Assembly (NCBI GenBank): GCA_948964545.1
Contig: CAREDV010000002.1
Location: forward strand, 91,983 to 155,982
Source of the DNA: an uncultured bacterium
GTDB lineage: Bacteria; Cyanobacteriota; Vampirovibrionia; Gastranaerophilales; Gastranaerophilaceae
Direction: 5' to 3'
DNA length: 64,000 nucleotides
A model generated the notes under the pieces. It was not told where the DNA came from, made no database searches, and worked only from the letters and a program-made list of their open reading frames with translations. This document shows positions 1 to 6,849 of this stretch, one piece after another. Numbering within the stretch: the stretch's first letter is position 1; every line of letters begins with the position of its first letter. Position numbers and translations under genes: made by a program.

Positions 1-56
1 ATGTTGATGTTAAAATAGTAGTTGAAAATTAAATAAAATTGATATGTCGGGATGGC
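1..56 (+). repeat. direct repeat copy 1 (tRNA-Leu upstream region)
   Basis: The first 56 bases are repeated identically at 117-172, an offset of 116 bases. The repeat covers the AT-rich upstream region of the tRNA-Leu gene and its first 11 bases. Copy 1 then diverges, so it carries only the 5' edge of a tRNA and cannot make one. The copy may extend beyond the left edge of the window. Confidence 0.9.
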
Positions 57-116
57 ACTCTGCCGACGAGGAAGATTAAGTATCTTTCGAGGAGAGGGCG
101 CGTAGCGCATTGAGCC

Positions 117-172
117 ATGTTGATGTTAAAATAGTAGTTGAAAATTAAATAAAATTGATATGTCGGGATGGC
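117..172 (+). repeat. direct repeat copy 2 (tRNA-Leu upstream region)
   Basis: Second copy of the 56-base repeat at 1-56. Here it runs directly into the intact tRNA-Leu. The 60 bases between the copies are GC-richer than the flanks and contain small inverted repeats such as GCGC-GTA-GCGC near 98-110. The repeat ends inside the tRNA D-arm. Confidence 0.9.
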
Positions 173-244
173 GAAATTGGTAGACGCGCATGATTCAGGT
201 TCATGTGGGAAACCTTGAGGGTTCGAGTCCCTTTCCCGACACCA
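162..244 (+). tRNA. tRNA-Leu (anticodon CAG)
   Basis: A full cloverleaf can be drawn. The acceptor stem is GTCGGGA paired with TCCCGAC. The D-arm contains TTGGTAGA. The anticodon stem CATGA/TCATG encloses the loop TTCAGGT, giving anticodon CAG. There is a long class II variable arm, as expected for leucine, and a T-arm with TTCGAGT. Discriminator A is at 241 and an encoded CCA at 242-244. It decodes CUG codons. A terminator follows directly. Confidence 0.95.
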
Positions 245-245
245 T

Positions 246-278
246 AAAAAAGAGAGGTTAAACCTCTCTTTTTTATTT
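246..278. terminator. bidirectional intrinsic terminator
   Basis: Inverted repeat AGAGAGGTT/AACCTCTCT flanked by an A-run on the left and a T-run on the right. It can terminate both the tRNA (plus strand) and the convergent prepilin-like gene (minus strand), whose stop codon at 273-275 lies in the T-run. Confidence 0.85.
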
Positions 279-1072
279 GCATGTTTTTTTACCATCCCAA
301 CTAAGTTCTTTTGGACAATGTAAGTAATCCATATTCTCATTTATTAATGCCCAAGCTGTACAAGTTCCTTCTTGAAAACCGTAATTACTTGTACCAGTAC
401 AGACTTTAAAATTTTCTATACTATGATCGTTTTTCAAACCAAGAGGAGTAATTGTATTCTGGTAAAAAACAAATGCAAATATATCAAATCCATCTCTGTT
501 TGGACCTTTAAACCCATTTGTATCAACATAGATTTTTCCGCATTTGTACATGTATCTGCTGTGTGAACTGCTTAAGTTACTTACAGGATATTGACACCAA
601 AGACTTCGATAATCTCCGGCTGATGCCTGTATTGCAATTATAGTTCCGTCTGCTAAAAAATATTTTGGTGCAGTCCCGTTAAATATATTATAATTTCGAG
701 CTTCACCATTTGTCATCTTATATGCCGGTGATAAGCATTTATTTTTATTTCCATAATCACAATATCTTGTATAATTGAAATAATTTTTCAATACATTATT
801 TATTGCGATGGTTTGTTCGTCAAGATTCCAAGTTCCTTCAGCAACCGTACTCCAGGTATTAATATTGCCATTTTCGGCTATTGCTGTGTTGAATGCAGTA
901 TTTAGAATGCTGTAAACTTTTTTAAGTTTGATGATTTGAGTGCGTTCTTGATGTTTTTGAATAAGTGACGGAATTGTAAGAGTCGCAACAATTCCTATAA
1001 TTCCAAGTGTGATAAGAACTTCAGCTAATGTGAAACCAACGGGGGGGGGGAAATTTTAAGCTTTTTACTCAT
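273..1072 (-). CDS. prepilin-like protein, poly-C phase-variable, out of frame as read
   Basis: Type IV pilin or pseudopilin-like precursor. After a short leader the sequence runs GFTLAEVLITLGIIGIVA, the class III signal peptide cut by prepilin peptidase (G|F) and followed by the hydrophobic assembly helix. The C-terminal part carries the DTNGFKGPN...DIF motif shared with the other prepilins in this window. The start is the ATG at 1072, behind AAGGAG with a 7-base spacer, 12 bases after ricT ends. The leader holds ten C bases (plus-strand G at 1041-1050). With ten, translation ends after 15 codons at a TAG. With 8 or 11 the frame joins to give about 266 residues. In the pilin frame a TAA lies just upstream of the tract and no start codon follows before the helix, so no short bypass start is visible. 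It is either phase-off or has a homopolymer sequencing error. Confidence 0.85.
1041..1050. repeat. G10 homopolymer in prepilin leader (OFF length)
   Basis: Ten consecutive G on the plus strand (C on the coding strand), 20 bases inside the prepilin gene and just before the codons for the G|F cleavage site. Coding frame requires n = 2 mod 3 (8 or 11); the present n = 10 is out of frame. Confidence 0.9.
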
Positions 1073-1083
1073 AATCTTTCTCC

Positions 1084-2004
1084 TTATACGTTACCTGTTG
1101 AACTGTTTCTGTCATCTTCCAGCTGTCTGATATCAATGCCCTCGCTGTCATCTGCGTAAGTATTCATTACAGGTACATCAATTTCGACATTAACATCAGC
1201 ATCAACCATTTCAATATCGCCTTTGGCAAATTCTTTTGTTTTGCCGTCTTCCATTTTAACGGAAACTTTTCCACACATAAAATGCAAGTTGCATACCTTT
1301 CCTAAACCGTCTGGTGTCATTACAGATGAACCTATTGGAGGCATACCTTTGGCAGCATCTATATAGTTTGAATATTCGTAAGTTAAACAGCATAAAAGTC
1401 GTCCGCAAGTACCTGAAATTTTACCTGGAGCAATGGGCATTCCCTGATCTTTTGCAAGTTTTACGTTAATTGTGCCGAATTTTCTCAAATAAGAGCAGCA
1501 GCAAAATTCTTTTCCACAAACCCCGCATCCTTCCATTATTGAAGTCTCGTCGCGGACTCCGATGTGGCGCAGGTCAATTCTTACGCGAGTGAAAGTTTGT
1601 GTTAAATCTTTCAGCAGTGCCCTGAAGTCAACTCTTTCAGGAGCTGTGTAATAGAAAGTAATTTTGCGTCTGTCAAATGTTATTCTGCATTGGACAAGAT
1701 TCATATTTAATTTATGCTGCTGTACAAGTGCTTTGCATTTGAAAAAGGCTGTAACTTCTTCTTTTTTTATGTCCTCAATAGTTTGCAAATCACGTTGTGA
1801 AAGCACCCTGATTACATGAAAAGGTTCAGTTTTGTGTTTCTCCCATATTTTTGCAATTTTAGAATTGATAAGACAAGCTTTCAAAGCTTCCTCGCCTTTT
1901 TCAGTTCTTACAAGCACCATCTGACCGTCTTGAATTTTTATAGTTTCAGGCACTTCCAGCGGGTAAAATGTATTTTTCAAATATTTTACGGCAAATTTAT
2001 ACAT
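1084..2004 (-). CDS. ricT: PSP1-domain protein, RicT/YaaT family
   Basis: 306 residues. The diagnostic cysteine-rich PSP1 core lies at about 160-206: Cys160, Cys163, Cys168-170, then SGTCGRLLCCLTYEY with Cys200, 205 and 206. In Bacillus, RicT (YaaT) forms an iron-sulfur complex with RicA and RicF that modulates RNase Y-dependent RNA processing. Cyanobacteria and many other bacteria keep a PSP1 protein whose role is less clear. It overlaps the end of gpsA by 8 bases and is followed after 11 bases by the prepilin-like gene, so it sits inside a co-transcribed run. No RicA or RicF homologue is visible nearby. The family call is firm; the exact function in this lineage is inferred. Confidence 0.88.
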   Translation of the reverse strand: MYKFAVKYLKNTFYPLEVPETIKIQDGQMVLVRTEKGEEALKACLINSKIAKIWEKHKTEPFHVIRVLSQRDLQTIEDIKKEEVTAFFKCKALVQQHKLNMNLVQCRITFDRRKITFYYTAPERVDFRALLKDLTQTFTRVRIDLRHIGVRDETSIMEGCGVCGKEFCCCSYLRKFGTINVKLAKDQGMPIAPGKISGTCGRLLCCLTYEYSNYIDAAKGMPPIGSSVMTPDGLGKVCNLHFMCGKVSVKMEDGKTKEFAKGDIEMVDADVNVEIDVPVMNTYADDSEGIDIRQLEDDRNSSTGNV

Positions 2005-2998
2005 ATTTTTCTTCTTCTTTTAACTTTCTGTTCATAAGTTTGTCTAACAGCGCCTGAGGTGTAATATCTGTGTAAACAGCCTCATATATTGCGTTTGAAA
2101 CAGGTACTTCAATATCAAGTTTTTTGGCAAGTTCGCAAATTGCCTTTGATGTTTTGACACCCTCTGCAACAGAGCCGAGTTCAGCCAAAATATCATCAAT
2201 TTTTTTACCTTTTGCAAGCATAGAACCTACTGTGTAGTTTCTTGACATAGGGCTTGAGCAGGTTGCTATTAAATCACCCATTCCTGATAAACCGTATAAA
2301 GTTGATGGGTTAGCACCGAGATTAATACTTACGCGTATAATTTCAGCCATACCGCGTGTCAAAAGAGTTCCCGCACAGTTGTCGCCAAGTCCCATTGTGT
2401 GGGCAAAACCTGAAGCAATAGCGATTACGTTTTTCAATGAACCGCCGAGTTCAACACCGATTACGTCTGTGTTAGTGTAAATTCTGAATTTTGACGGCAC
2501 ATTTAATGCTTTTTGAACAAATTCAGCTGTTTTAATATCCTCGCAAGCTGCGCAGGCAGCTGTTGGAAGTCCTGCAAGAACTTCTTTTGCAAGTGTCGGG
2601 CCTGATAGGATTACAAGTTTTTGTTCAGGTAAAACATCTTTAATAACCTCTGACATTCTCATCAAAGATGGTAATTCTATACCTTTTGAAGCGTTTACAA
2701 GAACCTGTTCGGATTTTATCCCTGCTTCTTTCAGCTTTTCGCAAACATCACGTGTTCCGGAAGTTGCAACGACTGAAAGAATTATGTCAGCACATGAAAT
2801 TGCACCTGCCAAATCCGATGTAATCTCAACTTTATCATCAAGTTGTACTTCAAGAGGTTTTGAACAATGTTTATTTTCGATTAAATCTTGTGATAAATCC
2901 TGTGCTCTTCCCCAAACTGTAATTTCATCAAAGTTATCTGTCAAAAGCCACGCTAAAGTTAAACCCCAGCATCCTGCTCCCAATACCGTTAATTTCAT
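1997..2998 (-). CDS. gpsA: glycerol-3-phosphate dehydrogenase [NAD(P)+]
   Basis: 333 residues, normal for the family. It reduces dihydroxyacetone phosphate to sn-glycerol 3-phosphate, the backbone precursor of phospholipids, in the cytoplasm. The N-terminal Rossmann motif GAGCWG is at residues 7-12. NASKGIE carries the conserved catalytic lysine. GLSGMGDLIATC and the following SRN are in the C-terminal helical domain that binds substrate. The ATG overlaps the murQ stop by 4 bases and the gene end overlaps ricT by 8 bases, indicating translational coupling. Confidence 0.95.
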   Translation of the reverse strand: MKLTVLGAGCWGLTLAWLLTDNFDEITVWGRAQDLSQDLIENKHCSKPLEVQLDDKVEITSDLAGAISCADIILSVVATSGTRDVCEKLKEAGIKSEQVLVNASKGIELPSLMRMSEVIKDVLPEQKLVILSGPTLAKEVLAGLPTAACAACEDIKTAEFVQKALNVPSKFRIYTNTDVIGVELGGSLKNVIAIASGFAHTMGLGDNCAGTLLTRGMAEIIRVSINLGANPSTLYGLSGMGDLIATCSSPMSRNYTVGSMLAKGKKIDDILAELGSVAEGVKTSKAICELAKKLDIEVPVSNAIYEAVYTDITPQALLDKLMNRKLKEEEKYV

Positions 2999-3891
2999 TT
3001 GCTCACCTCATAAATGTTTAATAATTTGCGAAGTACTCCGCCATGTTTTTTTAATTCCAATCTTGCCTGTTCAACGTCAAGTTTCATTGTAGTTGAAACG
3101 ATTGCTGTTTTAATCTCCCAATCGCATTTTAAAAGTGTTGATAAAGCATCGCTGTGAGAAGTTTGTGCTATTTGTGCAACAATTCTTATTGCTCTGTCTT
3201 TAAGTTTTTCATTAGTTGCTTTCAGGTCAATCATAAAATTTTCGTATGTTTTTCCGATTTTAATCATTGAACCTGTTGAAAGCATATTTAAAATCATTTT
3301 TTGTGCAGTTCCGGCTTTAAGTCTTGATGAGCCAGCAATAACTTCAGGCCCGACTTCGGCACAAATTACCAAACCTGCTTCATCTGCGATTTTCCCTTTT
3401 GAATTGCAAGTGATTGCAATTGTTTTGCAATTTATATCATCTGCTCTTTTTAAAACACCTAAAAGGTATTTAGGGTTTCCGCTTGCAGAAATCACAACAG
3501 CAACGTCATCGGCTGAAAGAATTTTTGCATCTTCATATCCTGCTTCAAAATTATCCTCAGCTCCTTCAACAGCAACTCTGAATGCACTATCTCCGCCTGC
3601 GATAATCCCCTGAACCATATCAGGTGAAACACTGAATGTCGGAGGGCATTCTGATGCATCCAAAATTCCCAGTCTGCCTGATGTGCCAGCTCCAAAGTAG
3701 AATAATTTTCCGCCTTTTAGAAACTGTTTTGCAATCATATCTATCCCTTGTGCAATGTGTTCAGTTTCTTCTTCGACGGCAAGTGCTACAAGCCTGTCTT
3801 CTTCGTTCATTTTGCGAACCATTTCAACTGTTGAAAGAATATCAATATCTTTCGTATTCTCGTTGCGGTATTCTGTAATTACTTCGCTCAT
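2995..3891 (-). CDS. murQ: N-acetylmuramic acid 6-phosphate etherase
   Basis: 298 residues with a SIS (sugar isomerase) fold. MurQ cleaves the lactyl ether of MurNAc-6-phosphate to give GlcNAc-6-phosphate, so it recycles cell-wall sugars. GAGTSGRLG at 67-75 is the sugar-phosphate loop. DASECPPTF contains Glu81, matching the family's catalytic glutamate. No MurNAc kinase (AnmK) or MurNAc PTS gene is adjacent, so the source of substrate is not shown here. A GGAGG is placed just before the ATG, and the gene follows ribH after 9 bases. Confidence 0.93.
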   Translation of the reverse strand: MSEVITEYRNENTKDIDILSTVEMVRKMNEEDRLVALAVEEETEHIAQGIDMIAKQFLKGGKLFYFGAGTSGRLGILDASECPPTFSVSPDMVQGIIAGGDSAFRVAVEGAEDNFEAGYEDAKILSADDVAVVISASGNPKYLLGVLKRADDINCKTIAITCNSKGKIADEAGLVICAEVGPEVIAGSSRLKAGTAQKMILNMLSTGSMIKIGKTYENFMIDLKATNEKLKDRAIRIVAQIAQTSHSDALSTLLKCDWEIKTAIVSTTMKLDVEQARLELKKHGGVLRKLLNIYEVSK

Positions 3892-3900
3892 AACAGCCTC

Positions 3901-4362
3901 CTAAACTATTCTAAACAAATTTACCATTTCAATTGCAGACTTAGCGCAGTCAGTTCCCTTATTACCTGCTTTTGTACCTGCTCTTTCTATTGCCTGTTCG
4001 ATGTTATCTGTAGTTAAAACTCCGAAAATCACAGGAACGCCTGTTTGCAGACTAACCTGAGCAACGCCTTTTGAAACTTCTGCGCAAACATAATCGTAAT
4101 GCGAAGTTGCCCCTTTGATAACTGCGCCTAATGTAATAATTGCGCCATATTTGCCAGTCTGTGCAAACTTTTGAGCAGTAAGAGGTATTTCAAAAGCACC
4201 TGGAACCCTTACTATATCAATATTATCGTCAGTTACACCGTGGCGTTTTAATTCATCTATCGCACCATCCAATAATTTAGAACCGATAAAATCATTAAAT
4301 CTTGATAAAATTATACAAAATTTCTCATTCCCTGCAACTAACTGACCTTCGTATATTTTCAT
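3901..4362 (-). CDS. ribH: 6,7-dimethyl-8-ribityllumazine synthase
   Basis: 153 residues, full length. It condenses 3,4-dihydroxy-2-butanone 4-phosphate with the ribitylamino-uracil to form lumazine, the penultimate riboflavin step. Motifs in order are SRFN (20-23), PGAFEIP (54-60), GAVIKGATSHYDYV with the catalytic His88, and GVLTTDNIEQAIERAG. It assembles as pentamers or icosahedral shells in the family. No other rib gene is adjacent. The gene is embedded in the co-directional run with murQ and gpsA. I see no FMN riboswitch in the 42 bases before it. Confidence 0.95.
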   Translation of the reverse strand: MKIYEGQLVAGNEKFCIILSRFNDFIGSKLLDGAIDELKRHGVTDDNIDIVRVPGAFEIPLTAQKFAQTGKYGAIITLGAVIKGATSHYDYVCAEVSKGVAQVSLQTGVPVIFGVLTTDNIEQAIERAGTKAGNKGTDCAKSAIEMVNLFRIV

Positions 4363-4404
4363 TTTTACTCTCCTATAGATACAATGATTTTAACGCATTT
4401 GCAT

Positions 4405-5109
4405 CTATTTTACAATAAGCGGAGAAAAAATCTTATATAAAATATACAAACCCGCCAGTGTCAAAAGTCCGCCGCTGATTTTTAAAAGCATGTCTGAAAA
4501 TTTATAAAACCCTTTCCAGTTTTTCAAGTGTGATGTCAAAAATCCTGCAAGGATTATTATAACACCCTGCCCGAGTGAGAATAAGAAAAGCATAATAATT
4601 GCCTGTGCAATGCTTGCCGAAAGCGATGCAAATGCCATTATACCCGCTAAAATCGGAGTAGAGCAGGGACTTCCCGCTAATGCAAATACTCCGCCCAATA
4701 AAATCGGATATAAAAATGTATTTGTACCATCATTTTTAGGCATTTCTTTTATAACAACAGGAAGTTCAAAATCAAGTACGCCCAATAGTTTTAAGCCCAT
4801 TACAAGAATAATACCTGCTAAGATTATGCCAAAATATCCGCCTGCAAAGGACACAAAAACTTTCCCTGTTATAGCGCAGATTATGCCAATTGCAGAAAAT
4901 ACAATTGCAGTACCAAATACAAAAAACAACATTTGAATAAATGTTCTTAAAGGTTTTGCATCAGAATACCCGCCGACATAACCGACGATTATCGGCAGCA
5001 TTGCCAAGGAACATGGTGACATTGATGCAACAAGTCCGCCGAAAAATGATAAGGCAAATAATAACGGTAAACTACCCTGCTGGGTAAATAAGTTCATGTA
5101 ATTTTCCAT
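4405..5109 (-). CDS. ccdA: CcdA/DsbD-type thiol-disulfide transporter, membrane protein
   Basis: 234 residues with about six hydrophobic segments. It moves reducing equivalents from cytoplasmic thioredoxin across the inner membrane to periplasmic thiol proteins. The two redox cysteines sit in matching Pro-Cys contexts: SPCSLAMLP (Cys33) and GSPCSTPILAG (Cys148), the hallmark of CcdA/DsbD. The start codon overlaps the stop of the upstream thioredoxin-like gene (TAATG), so the two are translationally coupled and likely form one electron relay. No cytochrome c maturation gene is present here, so a role in general periplasmic disulfide reduction is at least as likely as cytochrome c assembly. Confidence 0.9.
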   Translation of the reverse strand: MENYMNLFTQQGSLPLLFALSFFGGLVASMSPCSLAMLPIIVGYVGGYSDAKPLRTFIQMLFFVFGTAIVFSAIGIICAITGKVFVSFAGGYFGIILAGIILVMGLKLLGVLDFELPVVIKEMPKNDGTNTFLYPILLGGVFALAGSPCSTPILAGIMAFASLSASIAQAIIMLFLFSLGQGVIIILAGFLTSHLKNWKGFYKFSDMLLKISGGLLTLAGLYILYKIFSPLIVK

Positions 5110-5495
5110 TATTCAAGTCCTTTTAAATAACTGTCCATTTGTTCTTTTGGAATTTCTCCTTCAATTCTTTTTACCTGTTTTCCTTGAGAGTTTAACAGAA
5201 TAATTGTCGGAACAAGTGTTACGTTATATTTTTTTATTTGCTCCTGATTAAATGAATTGCTATCTTGAACCTGAATTTCTGTCAAAGTAATTTTTCCTTG
5301 ATATTTAGGGAAAATTTCTTTAAAAACTTTGTTCATAGTTTGGCAGTCAAGACACATTGCAGATGTAAATTTGATTACCTGCGGTTTGCCCGATTCAATA
5401 GTTTTGGCAGTGGATGTGTTTGATGCTGTCATCATCCAGTATGCTATTAGCGGTAATGCAAAAATTAATGAAATAATAATCAGATTTTTTTTCAT
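5109..5495 (-). CDS. membrane-anchored thioredoxin-like protein
   Basis: 128 residues from the ATG at 5495, chosen because AAAGGA lies 8 bases upstream and an N-terminal signal or anchor (residues 4-22, hydrophobic) follows at once. A longer reading from 5543 has no ribosome site. The thioredoxin active site is CLDC (Cys48, Cys51), with the later VTLVPTIILL holding the cis-proline. It should face the periplasm and take electrons from the CcdA protein encoded immediately downstream. Targets are unknown; prepilin disulfides are one candidate because several prepilins in this window contain paired cysteines. Confidence 0.88.
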   Translation of the reverse strand: MKKNLIIISLIFALPLIAYWMMTASNTSTAKTIESGKPQVIKFTSAMCLDCQTMNKVFKEIFPKYQGKITLTEIQVQDSNSFNQEQIKKYNVTLVPTIILLNSQGKQVKRIEGEIPKEQMDSYLKGLE

Positions 5496-5551
5496 AAAAG
5501 ATTCCTTTCTATTATAAGGATATATGAAAAAAAAATTTTGCAAAACCCCAG

Positions 5552-5719
5552 TCAGGCAATATCTTCAGGTATATAAAAATCAGTTTTTGCCAAAAGCTCT
5601 CTGGTGTGCTCGTAACAACAGGATTCTCGGCAAATTGTCTGATATTCGCGTACAATATTTAAAACATCATCCACGGATAATTTTATAATCCTTCTATTAT
5701 TTTCAATAATTCTAGCCAT
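5552..5719 (-). CDS. small hypothetical protein, 55 residues, Cys-Cys motif
   Basis: An ATG at 5719 follows an ideal GGAGG (6-base spacer) and opens a 55-codon frame ending in TGA. The product begins MARIIENNRR, continues with KLSVDDVLNIVREYQ and contains CRESCCYEH (Cys30, 34, 35), ending YIPEDIA. It is predicted soluble and helical. It lies between a prepilin-like gene and the thioredoxin/ccdA pair on the same strand, so co-transcription is plausible. The clustered cysteines next to thiol-redox genes could bind metal or be redox active, but I do not recognise the family. Confidence 0.65.
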   Translation of the reverse strand: MARIIENNRRIIKLSVDDVLNIVREYQTICRESCCYEHTRELLAKTDFYIPEDIA

Positions 5720-5823
5720 AAATAACCTCCGAATAATATATCGGATTAATTATTATCAAACTTTTGCAAAATCAAACATTATATTTAGAAATAGTATTTT
5801 ATATAATAAGCTAAATTTGAAAA

Positions 5824-6516
5824 TTACCACCAAGGGTAATGTTTTTCAATTTTCCAGCCGTCTTTTATGATAATAGTACTGCAGCCCATTCCAACATATC
5901 CCTGATAACCTGAAATTTCTCCTTTTGCAGCGCAGAGATTTTTACCTTTTAAAATTTCATCTACTGTTTTATTATCTCCTGAAGAAGAAATTATATTTGG
6001 TTTAGCTTTAGATAAAGTAAATACAAATATATCTCGCCCAATTCTATTAGGTCCTTTAAAACCGTTTAAATCAACAAGGATATAAAGAGCATTATACATT
6101 GGTGAATAGTTTAAAAAATTCATAAAGATTAAAATTGTACCATCAGATAACATATATGGACCCTTGGAAAGTCCGCTTGTCCAAAATTGAGAAGTACCAT
6201 CACCATTAGATTTCATAATCTCATAACCTGTTTTTCGAATGTTCCACCTGTCTTTCTTAAAATCTACGACTTTTAAGTATGGGAGTAAATATTTTACTTC
6301 AGGTTCACCATCAATACTTTCCCAGTTGGATAAATCACCATTTTCTTGTATGGATTTTTGCAAGGCTTGATTTAAAACAGAGTAAGATTTTTTTAATTGG
6401 CTTACAGTAACCTGTTTTTGATAATTTGTAATTAATGCAGGCATAGTAATCGCCGCAACAACACCAATAATGCCTAATGTTATTAATATCTCAGCCAAAG
6501 TAAAAGCTTTGTTCAA
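5824..6516 (-). CDS. prepilin-like protein without homopolymer tract
   Basis: About 230 residues. The N-terminus reads KAFTLAEILITLGIIGVVAA, a prepilin peptidase site (A|F) plus the hydrophobic assembly helix. The rest is a soluble pilin-like domain with DLNGFKGPNRIGRDIF, the motif shared by all four prepilins here. I prefer the TTG at 6516, preceded by GGAGG with a 4-base spacer, which gives the short leader MNKA usual for such proteins. The ATG at 6555 would give a 17-residue leader but its AGGA touches the start. Unlike its three paralogues it has no poly-G tract. It is likely a minor pilin or pseudopilin and may head the minus-strand run. Confidence 0.85.
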   Translation of the reverse strand: MNKAFTLAEILITLGIIGVVAAITMPALITNYQKQVTVSQLKKSYSVLNQALQKSIQENGDLSNWESIDGEPEVKYLLPYLKVVDFKKDRWNIRKTGYEIMKSNGDGTSQFWTSGLSKGPYMLSDGTILIFMNFLNYSPMYNALYILVDLNGFKGPNRIGRDIFVFTLSKAKPNIISSSGDNKTVDEILKGKNLCAAKGEISGYQGYVGMGCSTIIIKDGWKIEKHYPWW

Positions 6517-6583
6517 ATTACCTCCAAGGAATGTTCTCTTTAAGACTACATACATTTCCTATATAATAACATAAAATATTTTT

Positions 6584-6802
6584 GTGGACAATAAGACTAC
6601 AAAAATATTACAACTTGGTAGAAAAATTTTTACATTTAGAAGACAAAGAAAATTATCGCAAAATCAGCTTGCGGAAGAATTGGGTATTTCAAGAGAGCAT
6701 CTCGCAAAAATTGAAACAGCAAAAAGATGTGTTAGTTTAGGACTTTTAATAGATATTTCGGAAAAATTAGAAATTCCTGTAAAAGATTTTTTTGATTATT
6801 AA
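6584..6802 (+). CDS. small XRE-family helix-turn-helix regulator
   Basis: 72 residues, almost entirely one Cro/C1-type HTH: LSQNQLAEELGISREHLAKIE is the recognition-helix region (about residues 24-44). It probably binds DNA as a dimer. It starts at GTG with no Shine-Dalgarno. TATAATA lies about 20 bases upstream, so the mRNA could be leaderless or nearly so. It is divergent from the prepilin gene starting at 6516/6555 with under 70 bases between, so that gene is the obvious candidate target. It lacks any sensor domain. A terminator follows directly. Confidence 0.85.
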   Translation: MDNKTTKILQLGRKIFTFRRQRKLSQNQLAEELGISREHLAKIETAKRCVSLGLLIDISEKLEIPVKDFFDY

Positions 6803-6833
6803 ACAAAAAGACCTCTTTAAGAGGTCTTTTTGT
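6803..6833. terminator. bidirectional intrinsic terminator
   Basis: Near-perfect inverted repeat AAAAAGACCTC/GAGGTCTTTTT directly after the HTH gene stop and 17 bases from the rpoC2 stop. It can serve both convergent transcripts. Confidence 0.9.
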
Positions 6834-6849
6834 TATCTGTTATGAAGAA

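Noticed and set aside
29..340. 103-codon minus-strand frame across the tRNA-Leu
   Set aside because: It is the known type of false antisense-tRNA protein (CRERDSNPQGF); it has no ribosome site and crosses the terminator.
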